This document shows, in pieces, positions 15,586 to 24,234 of a stretch of DNA of 56,060 nt. The notes below the pieces were generated by a model that did not search any database, was not told where the DNA came from, and saw nothing but the letters and a program-made list of their open reading frames with translations. The translations under genes and the position numbers were made by a program. Source of the DNA: an uncultured Collinsella sp. (GTDB lineage: Bacteria; Actinomycetota; Coriobacteriia; Coriobacteriales; Coriobacteriaceae); the NCBI GenBank assembly GCA_900545555.1, contig UQZI01000003.1, positions 1 through 56,060 on the forward strand, in the 5' to 3' direction. Positions within the stretch are counted from its first letter, which is position 1. Each line of letters begins with the position of its first letter.

Positions 15586-16869
15586 TTACGCGACCGGCTC
15601 GATCTTCTCGAGGCCGCCCATGTAGGGACGCAGGACCTCGGGGATCGTGATGGTGCCGTCGGCGTTCTGGTAGTTCTCCAGAATGGCAGCCATGGTACGG
15701 CCAGCCGGCAGGCCGGAACCGTTGAGGGTGTGCAGGTAGCGCGAACCCTTGAAGTTCTCGGGGTCGCGATACTTGATGTTGGCGCGGCGAGCCTGGAAGT
15801 CACCGCAGTTGGAGCAGGAGCTGATCTCCTTGTAGGCGTTGTAGCTCGGCAGCCAGACCTCGATGTCGTAGGTCTGACGGGCAGAGAAGCCCAAGTCGCC
15901 GGTGCACAGGCTAATCACGCGATACGGAAGGCCCAGCTGCTGCAGCAGGTACTCGGCCTCGGCGGTCATGCTCTCGAGCTCCTCGTCGGACTCCTCCGGC
16001 TTAGCGAACTTGACCATCTCGACCTTGTCGAACTCGTGCTGACGGATGATGCCACGGGTATCGCGACCGGCGGAACCGGCCTCCTCGCGGAAGCAGGGGG
16101 TGAAGGCGGTGTAGCGGCGCGGCAGGGTGTCGGCGTCGAGGACCTCACCGGCGTGCAGGTTGGTGAGCACGACCTCGGCGGTGGGGATCAGGAAGTTGTC
16201 GCCCGAGACGTGATAGGCGTCGTCCTCGAACTTGGGCAGCTGGCCCGTGCCGAACATGGTCTGACGCTTGACGACGATGGGCGGCCACCACTCCTTAAAA
16301 CCACGGCTGGTGTGCGTATCGAGGAAGAAGTTGATGAGGGCGCGCTCAAGACGGGCGCCGGCGCCACCGAGAACGGTGAAGCGGCTGCCGGAGAGCTTGT
16401 TGCCGCGCTCGAAGTCAAGGATGTCGAGGTCGGTGCCCAGATCCCAGTGCGGCTTAAAGTCGAAGTCGAACTCGCGCGGGGTGCCCCAACGACGGCGCTC
16501 GATGTTCTCGTCCTCGTCCTTGCCGTACGGCGTGGCCTCGCAAGGAATGTTGGGCAGGTGAGCCATGAAGTCGTACTGCTCCTGCTCGAGGGCGGTGCGG
16601 CGCTCGGCCAGACCGTCAATCTTCTCGTTGACGGCGCGCACGGCCTCCTTGGCGGCCTCGGCCTCGTCCTTCTTGCCCTCCTTCATCAGGGCGCCGATCT
16701 TCTTGGACTCGGCATTGCGCGTGGCTTGAAGTTCCTCAACCTCGGTGATGACGGCACGACGCTCGTCGTCGAGCTCAAAGAACTTCTCGCGATCCCAAGA
16801 CGTCTGGCGGTTAGCCATGGCGACATCGATGGCATCGGGGTTCTCGCGAACAAACTTGATATCAAGCAT
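15586..16869 (-). CDS. serS: Seryl-tRNA synthetase
   Basis: Class II aminoacyl-tRNA synthetase that charges tRNA-Ser; 427 residues. The start at 16869 gives the canonical MLDIKFVRENPDA and lies behind a perfect GGAGG; the ATG nine codons upstream has no such site. The N-terminal coiled-coil arm (about 25-105, rich in Glu/Lys/Ala) grips the long variable arm of tRNA-Ser. The catalytic core shows motif 2 (CFREEAGSAGRDTRGIIRQH) and motif 3 (NGSGLPAGRTMAAILENYQ). It is monocistronic. Confidence 0.97.
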   Translation of the reverse strand: MLDIKFVRENPDAIDVAMANRQTSWDREKFFELDDERRAVITEVEELQATRNAESKKIGALMKEGKKDEAEAAKEAVRAVNEKIDGLAERRTALEQEQYDFMAHLPNIPCEATPYGKDEDENIERRRWGTPREFDFDFKPHWDLGTDLDILDFERGNKLSGSRFTVLGGAGARLERALINFFLDTHTSRGFKEWWPPIVVKRQTMFGTGQLPKFEDDAYHVSGDNFLIPTAEVVLTNLHAGEVLDADTLPRRYTAFTPCFREEAGSAGRDTRGIIRQHEFDKVEMVKFAKPEESDEELESMTAEAEYLLQQLGLPYRVISLCTGDLGFSARQTYDIEVWLPSYNAYKEISSCSNCGDFQARRANIKYRDPENFKGSRYLHTLNGSGLPAGRTMAAILENYQNADGTITIPEVLRPYMGGLEKIEPVA

Positions 16870-16980
16870 TAGATCCTCCGGCGATATACATTCCATTTAG
16901 GTTGCAACCTTGTACATGTATGGGCAAGTATATACTTATGAGCGTTTACGACCCAACTCAACTACGCAAGAAGGCACCCA

Positions 16981-17154
16981 ATGGACGCAGTTTTTTCCTT
17001 TTTGTTTGGCACCCGCACCGGTTTTGCCATCCTTTTCGCCGGCGGCATCCTGCTGTTTGCGATTATTGCCTTTGTAATGGAGAAGCGCACCCATAAGATG
17101 TATGTCGACCGCGGCCCCAAGTCCGAGGACGAAGAAGACAGCTTCTGGGACTAA
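16981..17154 (+). CDS. 57-residue single-pass membrane protein (DUF6724-like)
   Basis: A short gene on the plus strand beginning MDAVFSFLFGTRTGF and ending EDEEDSFWD. It has one hydrophobic helix (about residues 14-33, AILFAGGILLFAIIAFVM), a basic segment EKRTHK that predicts a cytoplasmic C-terminus, and a strongly acidic tail. AAGAAGG lies eight bases before the ATG. It resembles the small Coriobacteriia membrane family I recall as DUF6724; that name is from memory and moderately sure. It converges on proC across a bidirectional terminator. Function unknown. Confidence 0.75.
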   Translation: MDAVFSFLFGTRTGFAILFAGGILLFAIIAFVMEKRTHKMYVDRGPKSEDEEDSFWD

Positions 17155-17160
17155 CCTGCC

Positions 17161-17318
17161 AAAAAGGGACAGGTTTATTTTGGTCGGTTTTATCTGGGCA
17201 AACGCAAGTGCCCCGCAACTGGAATTGAGCCAGTTGCGGGGCACTTTTCGCTAAAAGGACAAAACCGCAGGAAAAACCTGCCAAAATAAACTGTCCCTTT
17301 TTTGGTCGGTTTTACTGG
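17161..17318. repeat. Nested inverted repeat between the small membrane protein gene and proC
   Basis: The left arm at 17161-17183 and the right arm at 17281-17303 (CCAAAATAAACTGTCCC plus a T6 run) are inverted repeats matching at 22 of 23 positions. A further direct repeat, TTGGTCGGTTTTA followed by CTGG, occurs at about 17180-17197 and 17301-17318, the second copy overlapping the proC stop. The arms enclose a perfect 17-bp bidirectional terminator. The whole looks like two opposed copies of a short intergenic element around a terminator. Confidence 0.7.
17206..17248. terminator. Bidirectional terminator between convergent genes
   Basis: AAGTGCCCCGCAACTGG pairs perfectly over 17 bp with the arm at 17230-17246 around a 7-base loop. 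T or A runs on both sides let it act on both the plus-strand small membrane gene and the minus-strand proC transcript. Confidence 0.88.
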
Positions 17319-18082
17319 AGGGTTGCGTCGATTGCCTTGACCAGGGCGCTGCGCATGCCGGCGTCCTCGAGCGCAACGACGCCCTTGATGGTGGCACCGC
17401 CGGGCGAGCACACGGCATCCTTCATCGCTGCGGGATGCTGACCGGTTGCGAGCTGCAGCTTTGCCGTACCCAGCACCATCTGGCTCACAATGCGATAGGC
17501 ATCAGCACGCGGGATACCGTGCTTGACCGCTGCATCGCCCAGGGCCTCGATTGCCATAGCGACAAATGCCGGAGCGCAACCACCCACCGTGCCGCCCACG
17601 AACAGCAGGCTCGTATCGAGCTCGACCACCGCACCGAGCTTGCCAAGCAAATCAAGCACCACTGCGCTCTGCTCATCACTAAGCGTGGAAGCCTTCTCGC
17701 AAGCGATGACGCCCTCGCCCACCGAAACCGGCGTGTTGGGCACCGTCGAGATATGCGCGACGCCCGGCAGGACCTGCTCCCACTTGGCACTGTCCCAGGT
17801 CCAGGCAACCGACAGAACGACCTTTTTGGCAAGAGCATCCTTGAGCGGGGCGAATACCTTCTCGATCATGTACGGTTTGACCGCAGCGACCACGATATCG
17901 GATGCGGCGACAACCTCGGCGGCATCGTGGCAAGCGGCCATCCCGCGCGCCTCACAGCGCTCAACCAGTGCGTCGTAGCGACCCGCACAGGCGCACATGT
18001 CGCTCGCAGCTACACCGGCAGCGATCCAGCCATCGGCCATAGCGCTCGCCATATTGCCAAAACCGACAAATCCAATCTTCAT
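17312..18082 (-). CDS. proC: Pyrroline-5-carboxylate reductase
   Basis: NAD(P)H-dependent last step of proline synthesis, 256 residues. The Rossmann fold starts at once (MKIGFVGFGNMASAMADG, GxGxxA pattern). The family signature near the C-terminus is present in GTAKLQLATGQHPAAMKDAVCSPGGATIKGV, whose SPGG..I.G core is diagnostic. The start at 18082 lies nine bases after GAAAGGA and is preferred to the ORF start eight codons earlier. It lies 73 bases after rlmH, so co-transcription is possible. Confidence 0.95.
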   Translation of the reverse strand: MKIGFVGFGNMASAMADGWIAAGVAASDMCACAGRYDALVERCEARGMAACHDAAEVVAASDIVVAAVKPYMIEKVFAPLKDALAKKVVLSVAWTWDSAKWEQVLPGVAHISTVPNTPVSVGEGVIACEKASTLSDEQSAVVLDLLGKLGAVVELDTSLLFVGGTVGGCAPAFVAMAIEALGDAAVKHGIPRADAYRIVSQMVLGTAKLQLATGQHPAAMKDAVCSPGGATIKGVVALEDAGMRSALVKAIDATLQ

Positions 18083-18155
18083 ATCGCATAGTCCTTTCAG
18101 ACACATTCCTCAAAACGAAAGGTATTGTCCCACGCCATTGTTTCGTATTGCCGAC

Positions 18156-18626
18156 CTATTTGTGATACGGCTCGCCACGACTGATCTTGCAGGCACGGTA
18201 AATCTGCTCCAGCAGCACCACACGCGCCAGGTTATGCGGCAAGGTAATGCGTCCAAAGCTGAGCATCTCGTCGGCGCGGGCGCGCACCTCATCACTCACG
18301 CCGTCCGAACCGCCGATTACAAAGGCAATGTCGCTGCTGCCTCGCAGCATAAGATCGTCGAGCCTCGCCGAAAACTCCTCGCTCGAGCGCTCCTTGCCCT
18401 CGATAGCCAGCAGGATCACATGCGCTCGAGATGGCAAGGCGGCAAGAATCACCGCCCCCTCCTTGTCGCGCGCGGCATCCACGCCGCCCGCCTTAGCCGG
18501 GTCGATATCGGCCACCTCGCGGATATCCACCTTGGCATAGGCACCTAGGCGCTTGGTGTACTCAGCGCACGCGTCCTTCCAAAAGCGCTCCTTGAGCTTA
18601 CCGACGCAAACGACGGTGTATTTCAC
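18156..18626 (-). CDS. rlmH: 23S rRNA (pseudouridine1915-N3)-methyltransferase RlmH
   Basis: SPOUT-class methyltransferase that methylates pseudouridine 1915 in helix 69 of 23S rRNA on the assembled ribosome. At 156 residues it has the family length. The N-terminus VVCVGKLKERFWKDACAEY, the AdoMet-binding knot region FVIGGSDGVSDEV and the C-terminal LPHNLARVVLLEQIYRAC with final GEPYHK are all characteristic. It follows the SPFH gene by six bases, so the two are co-transcribed. Confidence 0.96.
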   Translation of the reverse strand: MKYTVVCVGKLKERFWKDACAEYTKRLGAYAKVDIREVADIDPAKAGGVDAARDKEGAVILAALPSRAHVILLAIEGKERSSEEFSARLDDLMLRGSSDIAFVIGGSDGVSDEVRARADEMLSFGRITLPHNLARVVLLEQIYRACKISRGEPYHK

Positions 18627-18632
18627 GCGCGT

Positions 18633-19571
18633 CTACTCCTTCGAATCGTTTTGAACTTTGCCGGCGGCCAGCATCTGCTCGAACATCGAGGCCGACTGCG
18701 AAAAGTCGCTCGGCAGCACGACCGTCGAGGTTTTACCCGTGCGAGCGAACTCCGTCATCATCTCGGACCACTGCGTAAACATGAACAGTTGGTTGGCCTC
18801 GTCATTGCCGACACCCGTCTCCTGGATGATCTCGAGCGAATCTTTGATACCCAGCGCGATGGCCTTGCGCTGGTTGGCGATGCCCTCACCCGCCTTTTCC
18901 ATCGCCTCGGCCTCGGCGGTCGCCTCGGTGACGCGCTTGATGCGGTCGGCCTCGGCGAGCTCCTGCGCGGCAGCGCGCTTGCGCTGGGCAGCGTTGATGT
19001 CGTTCATGGAGTTCTCAACCTCGGTCGGCAGTGCGATTTTGGTGATGAGCGTCGACACGAGGGTGAAGCCGTAGGCGGCCATCTGCTCGGAAACGGTAGC
19101 GTTGACATCCTTGGCGATGTCATCCTTCTTGGCAAAGACCTCATCGAGTGTGTAGACGGGGATGGAGGAGCGCAGGGCGTCGGTGATGAAGTCGCGCATC
19201 TGGTCGACGGGCTCCTGCAGCATATAGTAGCTCTTGTAGATGCCCGAATCTGCCGGGCCGGCGCCCATGTCGTAGCTCACGTGGTACTGAGCGGAGACCT
19301 CAAGACCGATGGTCACGTTGTCCTGGGTCTTAACGTCGATGCCAAAACCATTTTTCATGGTGCGCAGACTCACCGTGGCGGCCTTGCGGTCAATCACGGG
19401 CACCTTCACGTGGAAGCCCGCGTTGACGATACGATTGAACTTACCCAAGCGCTCGATGATCACAGCGTGCTGCTGCTCAACGACGTAGCAGGCGTTGGGG
19501 AGCAGCAACAACAGGATGATGATGGGAATCAAAAGGCTGGTAAGGGCGGCGATGATACCGGAAAACAGCAT
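18633..19571 (-). CDS. SPFH/band-7 (stomatin-like) membrane protein
   Basis: Membrane-anchored band-7 protein of 312 residues, of the QmcA/stomatin type that scaffolds membrane microdomains and membrane protease complexes. One N-terminal helix (about residues 6-28) is followed by the SPFH domain (VVEQQHAVIIERLGKFNRIV) and a charged coiled coil (AAQRKRAAAQELAEADRIKR, then ATAEAEAMEKAGEG). The start at 19571 lies behind GAGGAG. The usual NfeD-like partner is absent here. It is co-transcribed with rlmH. Confidence 0.9.
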   Translation of the reverse strand: MLFSGIIAALTSLLIPIIILLLLLPNACYVVEQQHAVIIERLGKFNRIVNAGFHVKVPVIDRKAATVSLRTMKNGFGIDVKTQDNVTIGLEVSAQYHVSYDMGAGPADSGIYKSYYMLQEPVDQMRDFITDALRSSIPVYTLDEVFAKKDDIAKDVNATVSEQMAAYGFTLVSTLITKIALPTEVENSMNDINAAQRKRAAAQELAEADRIKRVTEATAEAEAMEKAGEGIANQRKAIALGIKDSLEIIQETGVGNDEANQLFMFTQWSEMMTEFARTGKTSTVVLPSDFSQSASMFEQMLAAGKVQNDSKE

Positions 19572-19634
19572 GGTCTCTCCTCTGATAGGCACACGTTGGC
19601 ATTAGGATACCCGTCCAAGGAGATCGTGCATAAC

Positions 19635-19661
19635 AAAAAAGCTCCCATTGCTGGGAGCTCT
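19635..19661 (-). terminator. Terminator of tRNA-Leu
   Basis: On the minus strand AGCTCCCA and TGGGAGCT form a perfect 8-bp stem around GCAA, followed by T6, ten bases after the CCA end. Confidence 0.85.
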
Positions 19662-19670
19662 TTCATTTAA

Positions 19671-19757
19671 TGGTGCGGGCGAAAGGACTTGAACCTTCAT
19701 GGGGTTGCCCCCATACGGACCTGAACCGTACGCGTCTGCCAATTCCGCCACGCCCGC
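19671..19757 (-). tRNA. tRNA-Leu (anticodon CAG)
   Basis: An 87-nt class II tRNA with encoded CCA. The acceptor stem is GCGGGCG/CGCCCGC with discriminator A. The anticodon stem TACGG/CCGTA holds loop TTCAGGT, giving CAG, which reads CUG. The variable arm is ATGGGGG-CAA-CCCCAT, and the T-arm contains GGTTCAAGTCC. Confidence 0.95.
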
Positions 19758-19800
19758 GTGCAGGAATTAGAATAACGGAGCGCCACCGCGAACGCAAGAA

Positions 19801-20718
19801 CTATTTTTGAAAAAGTTTGCAGGCATTTTCCCAAGCGGCATGCGCGATTGTTTCGGCGTCCTCACCAGTGCGATCGACACGGTCGTTAACCAGCGCGTTT
19901 GCCGTAATGGAGATCATTGCGGGCTCGCATTCAAGACCGCGGATGGGCTCCGGAGCCATATACGGGCAATCCGTCTCGAACAAAATTCGATCGAGTGGGG
20001 TTGCCGCAAATGCCTCGCGCACGTCGTCGTTGCGCTTAAAGGTAGCCGCACCACCATAGGCGATATAGCAGCCCAGCTCCACAAAGCGCTCCATCGTGGC
20101 GCGGTCCTCGCCAAAACAGTGCAGCACACAACCGGCCTGGGGCACGCCCACCTCACGAAGCACGTTGTACGCATCCATATGCGAGGTGCGCTCCCCATCC
20201 GAGTCCTCGTGCCGCAGGTGCAACTCCACCGGCACATTGCAGCGCACGGCGACTTCGAGCTGACGTGCCATGCAATCAATCTGCACGTTATGGGGTGCCG
20301 GCGCGATATCGTCGTCATAGTCCATGTGGTAGTCCAGGCCGATTTCGCCAATACCGGCGCATAAGGGGTCATCGAGTGCGGCAATGACCTGTGCGTGAAC
20401 GTCGTCGGTATAGTCCGGCGCGCCATACGGATGCACGCCGGCAAGATACTTGATCTGCGGGATATCCTGCATCGGCAGAATCTCGCGCGTCAGCCAGTCG
20501 CTATAGTCCGTCACGCTGCGTTTGTCAGCGATGGGGTCGAACATCGTCACCAACAGGTCGACGCCCGCCGCCTTGGCGCGCAGGAGCGTCTCAGGCACAT
20601 CCTTGCCCCAGAACGAAAGCAGATGCGCATGCGTGTCGGCAAGCGGTGCCAAGGGCACGGGGCAAGCAACCGTCTTCTTTTTCTTGGTAAACGTCACACG
20701 TTCGGCATTAGGCATCAT
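19801..20718 (-). CDS. TatD-family metal-dependent hydrolase
   Basis: TIM-barrel metal-dependent hydrolase of the TatD DNase family, 305 residues. The N-terminal DTHAHLLSF supplies the HxH metal ligands, GEIGLDYH the metal-bridging Glu, LHLRHED and LHCFGED two further histidines, and FETDCPYMAPEP the catalytic Asp. The start overlaps the rsmA stop by 11 bases, so the genes are translationally coupled; tatD-rsmA linkage is common. The N-terminal 20 residues (NAERVTFTKKKKT) extend beyond the usual fold. Nuclease activity is known for E. coli TatD; the substrate here is not shown. Confidence 0.92.
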   Translation of the reverse strand: MMPNAERVTFTKKKKTVACPVPLAPLADTHAHLLSFWGKDVPETLLRAKAAGVDLLVTMFDPIADKRSVTDYSDWLTREILPMQDIPQIKYLAGVHPYGAPDYTDDVHAQVIAALDDPLCAGIGEIGLDYHMDYDDDIAPAPHNVQIDCMARQLEVAVRCNVPVELHLRHEDSDGERTSHMDAYNVLREVGVPQAGCVLHCFGEDRATMERFVELGCYIAYGGAATFKRNDDVREAFAATPLDRILFETDCPYMAPEPIRGLECEPAMISITANALVNDRVDRTGEDAETIAHAAWENACKLFQK

Positions 20719-21568
20719 GGATTAGCTCCTGGGCCAGACGGACAAAGTCGGCAACATCAAGCGTCTCGGCGCGCGTGGTGGGTGCGATACCGCAAGCCTC
20801 AAAGGCGGCATCGAGCACGTCCTTGGCAAAGCCGTTGGCGCTCATGGAATTGCGGATGGTCTTGCGACGTTGAGCAAATGCAGCATCAATCACGCGGGCC
20901 ACAAATTCGCGATCGAGTCCTTCGGGCACCACGCCGTCAACACGGTCGATACGCACGACGGCCGAGTCCACGTGCGGCGCCGGCATAAAGCAACGCGGCG
21001 GCACTTCAAAGCGACCCGTCACCTGCGTATACAGGCCGAGCTTTGCCGTATAGCCGCCATAGGTCTTGTTGCCCGGCACTGCGGCAATGCGATCGGCAAC
21101 CTCCTTTTGCACCATGACGACGGCGCGCTTGAGCGCGGGCATCGTCTGGAAGAACTGCAGGATGATTGTCGCCGCCACGTTATAGGGCAAGTTCGCGACA
21201 AATACCGTGGGCTCGCCGCCGGCGGCCTGCTCAATCTGCTCCGGGCCCACCTTGAGCGCATCGCCCATGATAAAGCGGAAATTGGCATAGTCGGCGGCAT
21301 GGGCATCGAGCACCGGCTCAAGCTCGGGATCGGCCTCAATCGACGTAACGCACGCCGCCTCCTGCAGCAGGGCCAACGTCAGCGTACCGCAACCCGGGCC
21401 GACCTCGAGCACGCGCTCATCGCCCGCAAGCTCAGCGAGCTCGCAGATACGCTCGATCACATGATTGTCGATTAGAAAGTTCTGGCCCAGGCGATGCTTA
21501 GTCGCAAGGCCAAACTCCTCTAGCAGCTCCCTGGTGGCCGTGGGGTTTGCCAAAGGCGAAGTTGTCAT
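20708..21568 (-). CDS. rsmA: 16S rRNA dimethyladenosine transferase RsmA (KsgA)
   Basis: AdoMet-dependent enzyme that dimethylates A1518 and A1519 in helix 45 of 16S rRNA, a late 30S maturation step. At 286 residues it matches the family. N-terminal KHRLGQNFLIDNHVIERI, motif I VLEVGPGCGTLT, the catalytic VANLPYNVA (the NLPY tetrad of N6-adenine methylases) and the late CFMPAPHVDSAVVR are all present. The ATG follows TAAGGAGGCAAAC. It is coupled to the downstream tatD. Confidence 0.96.
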   Translation of the reverse strand: MTTSPLANPTATRELLEEFGLATKHRLGQNFLIDNHVIERICELAELAGDERVLEVGPGCGTLTLALLQEAACVTSIEADPELEPVLDAHAADYANFRFIMGDALKVGPEQIEQAAGGEPTVFVANLPYNVAATIILQFFQTMPALKRAVVMVQKEVADRIAAVPGNKTYGGYTAKLGLYTQVTGRFEVPPRCFMPAPHVDSAVVRIDRVDGVVPEGLDREFVARVIDAAFAQRRKTIRNSMSANGFAKDVLDAAFEACGIAPTTRAETLDVADFVRLAQELIHDA

Positions 21569-21604
21569 GTTTGCCTCCTTAGCATGATGGCGGCGTCTTG
21601 AAAC

Positions 21605-21636
21605 AAAAGGGCATGGACCGTTGCGGCCATGCCCTT
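21605..21636 (-). terminator. Terminator of metG
   Basis: On the minus strand AAGGGCATGGCCG and CGGTCCATGCCCTT pair around CAA with one mismatch and end in TTTTG, about 40 bases after the metG stop. Confidence 0.82.
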
Positions 21637-21678
21637 ACATCTAAACAGCAAATTGCCGATATGGCGCTCGCGCGGTCT

Positions 21679-23280
21679 CTACGCCAGACGCGGGAACAGC
21701 GGATCGCCCTTCTCGACGGGCTGACCACCAGCAAGCAGGCCCCAAGCGCAAATGCCCTTGAGGTCGTCGCTCGCGGCCTCGTCCTCGCAGGACAGGCGGC
21801 GCAGAGCCTCGGCAGAAGTCTGGGGCATGAGCGGCATCAGCAGATGAGCGGCAATGCGGATGGCCTCGAGCAGGTTGTAGATCACAAACGCCAGCTCGTC
21901 AGCCTTGGCCTCGTCCTTGGCAAGTGCCCAAGGCTCGGAGTCCTCGATGTAGTGGTTGGCGGCATGGATGAGCTCCATGACCTCGTCCTTGGCTCCACCG
22001 TAATCGAGCACGTCCATCTTGGCCATGTAGCGCTCGACCAGACCATCGGCGATCTTTGCCAGCGGGTTGTCGAACGCATCGAACGATGCGGGCTTGGCGG
22101 GCGCGCAACCGTCAAAGTACTTGCCGCTCATGTTGAGCGAACGCGAGATAAGGTTGCCCCAGCTGTTGGCCAAGTCGGCGTTGTAGACCTGCTCCATGCG
22201 ATCGAAGCTGATGGCGCCGTCGGTGCCGGGGACAACGTCGGTCATAAAGTAATAGCGATAGCCCTCAACGCCCAGCATGTCGATAACGTCCTGCGGAGCG
22301 ATGGCGTTGCCGCGGCTCTTGGACATCTTCTCGGCCTTGCCGGTCTCGGCATTGCGCACGGTCAGGAAGCCGTGGGCAAAGACGTGCTCGGGCAGGGCCT
22401 CGCCGATGGCCATGAGCATGGCGGGCCAAATGACGCAGTGGAAGCGGATGATGTCCTTACCCACGATGTGGAACTGCGCGGGCCAGCGATAGGCCAGCTC
22501 GGCACGCGCCTCGTCGGTGTCGACACCGTAGCCGACGGCCGTCATATAGTTGAGCAGTGCATCGAACCACACGTAGGTCACGTGACCCTCGTCAAACGGG
22601 ACCTGAATGCCCCAGTCAAAGCTCGTGCGGCTTACGGAAAGATCGTTAAGCCCGCCCTCGACAAAGCTGCGCACCTCGTTCATGCGGAACGCAGGCTCGA
22701 CAAAGTCGGGGTGCTCGTCATAGAGCTTGAGCAGCTTGTCCTGGAAGGCGGAAAGCTTAAAGAAGTAGGACTCCTCCTGCACGCGCTCAAGCGGACGGTG
22801 GCAGTCGGGGCACAGGTGCTGGCCGACGCTGCCGTACTCCTCGTCGCCCTTCTGGACCTGCGTATCGGTGAAGTAGGTCTCGTCAGGCACGCAATACCAG
22901 CCGTCGTAGCTGCCCTTATACAGGTAACCGGACTCCTTCATGCGCTCCCATAGGTACTGCACGGCATGATGCTGGCGCGGCTCGGTGGTGCGGATGAAGT
23001 CGTCGTTGGAAATCTCGAGCTTGCTCCAAAGCTCCTTGAAGTGCGGAGCCTGGCTGTCGGTCCACTCCTGCGGCGTCATGTTGTGCTTGGCTGCAGCCTC
23101 GGCGACCTTCTCGCCGTGCTCGTCCATGCCGGTCAGGAACTTGACGTTATAGCCGGCGGAGCGGCGATAGCGAGCCTGAACGTCGGCGATGATGGTGGAA
23201 TAAGCCGTGCCCAGGTGCGGATCGGCGTTGACGTAGTAGATGGGCGTCGTGATAAAGAACGAAGGCTTGCTTTGATCCAT
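21679..23280 (-). CDS. metG: Methionyl-tRNA synthetase
   Basis: Class I synthetase that charges initiator and elongator tRNA-Met; 533 residues, the short form without the C-terminal tRNA-binding (EMAP-like) domain. Motifs are PHLGTAYST (HIGH equivalent), a zinc-knuckle half LCPDCHRPL (the other half is degraded to YCVPDE), and KMSKSRGN (KMSKS loop). The anticodon-binding helical bundle follows. GGAGGAC precedes the start. It is 69 bases downstream of rsmI and probably co-transcribed. Confidence 0.96.
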   Translation of the reverse strand: MDQSKPSFFITTPIYYVNADPHLGTAYSTIIADVQARYRRSAGYNVKFLTGMDEHGEKVAEAAAKHNMTPQEWTDSQAPHFKELWSKLEISNDDFIRTTEPRQHHAVQYLWERMKESGYLYKGSYDGWYCVPDETYFTDTQVQKGDEEYGSVGQHLCPDCHRPLERVQEESYFFKLSAFQDKLLKLYDEHPDFVEPAFRMNEVRSFVEGGLNDLSVSRTSFDWGIQVPFDEGHVTYVWFDALLNYMTAVGYGVDTDEARAELAYRWPAQFHIVGKDIIRFHCVIWPAMLMAIGEALPEHVFAHGFLTVRNAETGKAEKMSKSRGNAIAPQDVIDMLGVEGYRYYFMTDVVPGTDGAISFDRMEQVYNADLANSWGNLISRSLNMSGKYFDGCAPAKPASFDAFDNPLAKIADGLVERYMAKMDVLDYGGAKDEVMELIHAANHYIEDSEPWALAKDEAKADELAFVIYNLLEAIRIAAHLLMPLMPQTSAEALRRLSCEDEAASDDLKGICAWGLLAGGQPVEKGDPLFPRLA

Positions 23281-23349
23281 GGGGTTTGTCCTCCAGAAAA
23301 ACGTTACATACAGGGGATGATTCTAGCGCAAGGGCTGGATATCCTCCAT

Positions 23350-24228
23350 CTATTGCATATCGAGCACCATGGCATAGACATCGCGCTTGCGGCGCGAATA
23401 CCTCTGAGACAGGCGCTTGGCCACCGCAGAGGCGGGCTCCCCCTCCTCGAGTGCGGCGCGGATATCCTCGCGCAGGGCCTCGTCGGGATCCGCTGCCGCG
23501 GCGCCAACCGGCACGATACCGGCCTCCTCATCTTCGCTCGGCGACGCAATGACCAGCGCAATCTCGCCCTTTACCTCGCCGCGAGCACGCAGCTCCTCGG
23601 CGAGCTGGGCGGCGGGCCCGCGCAAGATCTCCTCGTGCAGCTTGGTGAGTTCGCGGCAGACGGCAACCTCACGCTGGGGAAAGACCTCCGCCACGGCCTC
23701 GAGCGTCGCCACGATGCGATGTGGAGACTCGTAGAAGATGAGCGCACCGGGCACCACGGCAAGGCGTTGCAGCCGACGCACACGGTCACCATGTTTGCGA
23801 CCCAAAAAGCCCTCGAAGAAAAAATGCTCGCAGGGAATGCCGGACGAAACGAGCGCCGTGACGCAAGCAGAGGGCCCAGGGATAACTTCGACGGGCACAT
23901 CGGCCTCACGCGCCGCCTCGACCAGCGCCTGGCCGGGATCGGACACACTCGGCATGCCGGCGTCCGAGGCAAAGGCGAGGGTCTCCCCCGCCAGCAGACG
24001 GTCGACCAGGCCGGCAGCGCGGCTGACGATCACATTCTCGTCGCAACGGACAAGCGGCTTGGAAATGCCCAGGTGCATCAGCAGCTTTGACGTCACACGC
24101 GTGTCTTCGCAGCAGATGGCATCGGCGGCGGCAAACGCCTCGCCAACGCGTGGGGACAGGTCACCCAGGTTGCCGATGGGCGTGCCGACCACATAGAGTT
24201 TGCCCGTATGGGCGCTGTTTTGCGTCAT
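23350..24228 (-). CDS. rsmI: 16S rRNA (cytidine1402-2'-O)-methyltransferase RsmI
   Basis: Tetrapyrrole-methylase-fold enzyme that methylates the ribose of C1402 in the 30S P site. The N-terminal YVVGTPIGNLGDLSPR, then CEDTRVTSKLL, ASDAGMPSVSDPGQ, PGPSACVTALVSSG, FFEGFLGRK and YESPHRI are the diagnostic blocks in order. The C-terminal extension (about 60 residues after FTKL-type motif ELTKLHEE) carries the small RsmI helical domain. It starts six bases after the GH5-like gene and precedes metG. Confidence 0.96.
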   Translation of the reverse strand: MTQNSAHTGKLYVVGTPIGNLGDLSPRVGEAFAAADAICCEDTRVTSKLLMHLGISKPLVRCDENVIVSRAAGLVDRLLAGETLAFASDAGMPSVSDPGQALVEAAREADVPVEVIPGPSACVTALVSSGIPCEHFFFEGFLGRKHGDRVRRLQRLAVVPGALIFYESPHRIVATLEAVAEVFPQREVAVCRELTKLHEEILRGPAAQLAEELRARGEVKGEIALVIASPSEDEEAGIVPVGAAAADPDEALREDIRAALEEGEPASAVAKRLSQRYSRRKRDVYAMVLDMQ

Positions 24229-24234
24229 ATCAAC

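Noticed and set aside
15562..16872. A 436-residue plus-strand ORF opposite serS
   Set aside because: Same reason: a mirror of the codon bias of serS with no recognisable domain.
16902..17096. A 64-codon plus-strand ORF beside serS
   Set aside because: It overlaps the 57-residue membrane protein gene in another frame, has no ribosome site and no sensible protein features.
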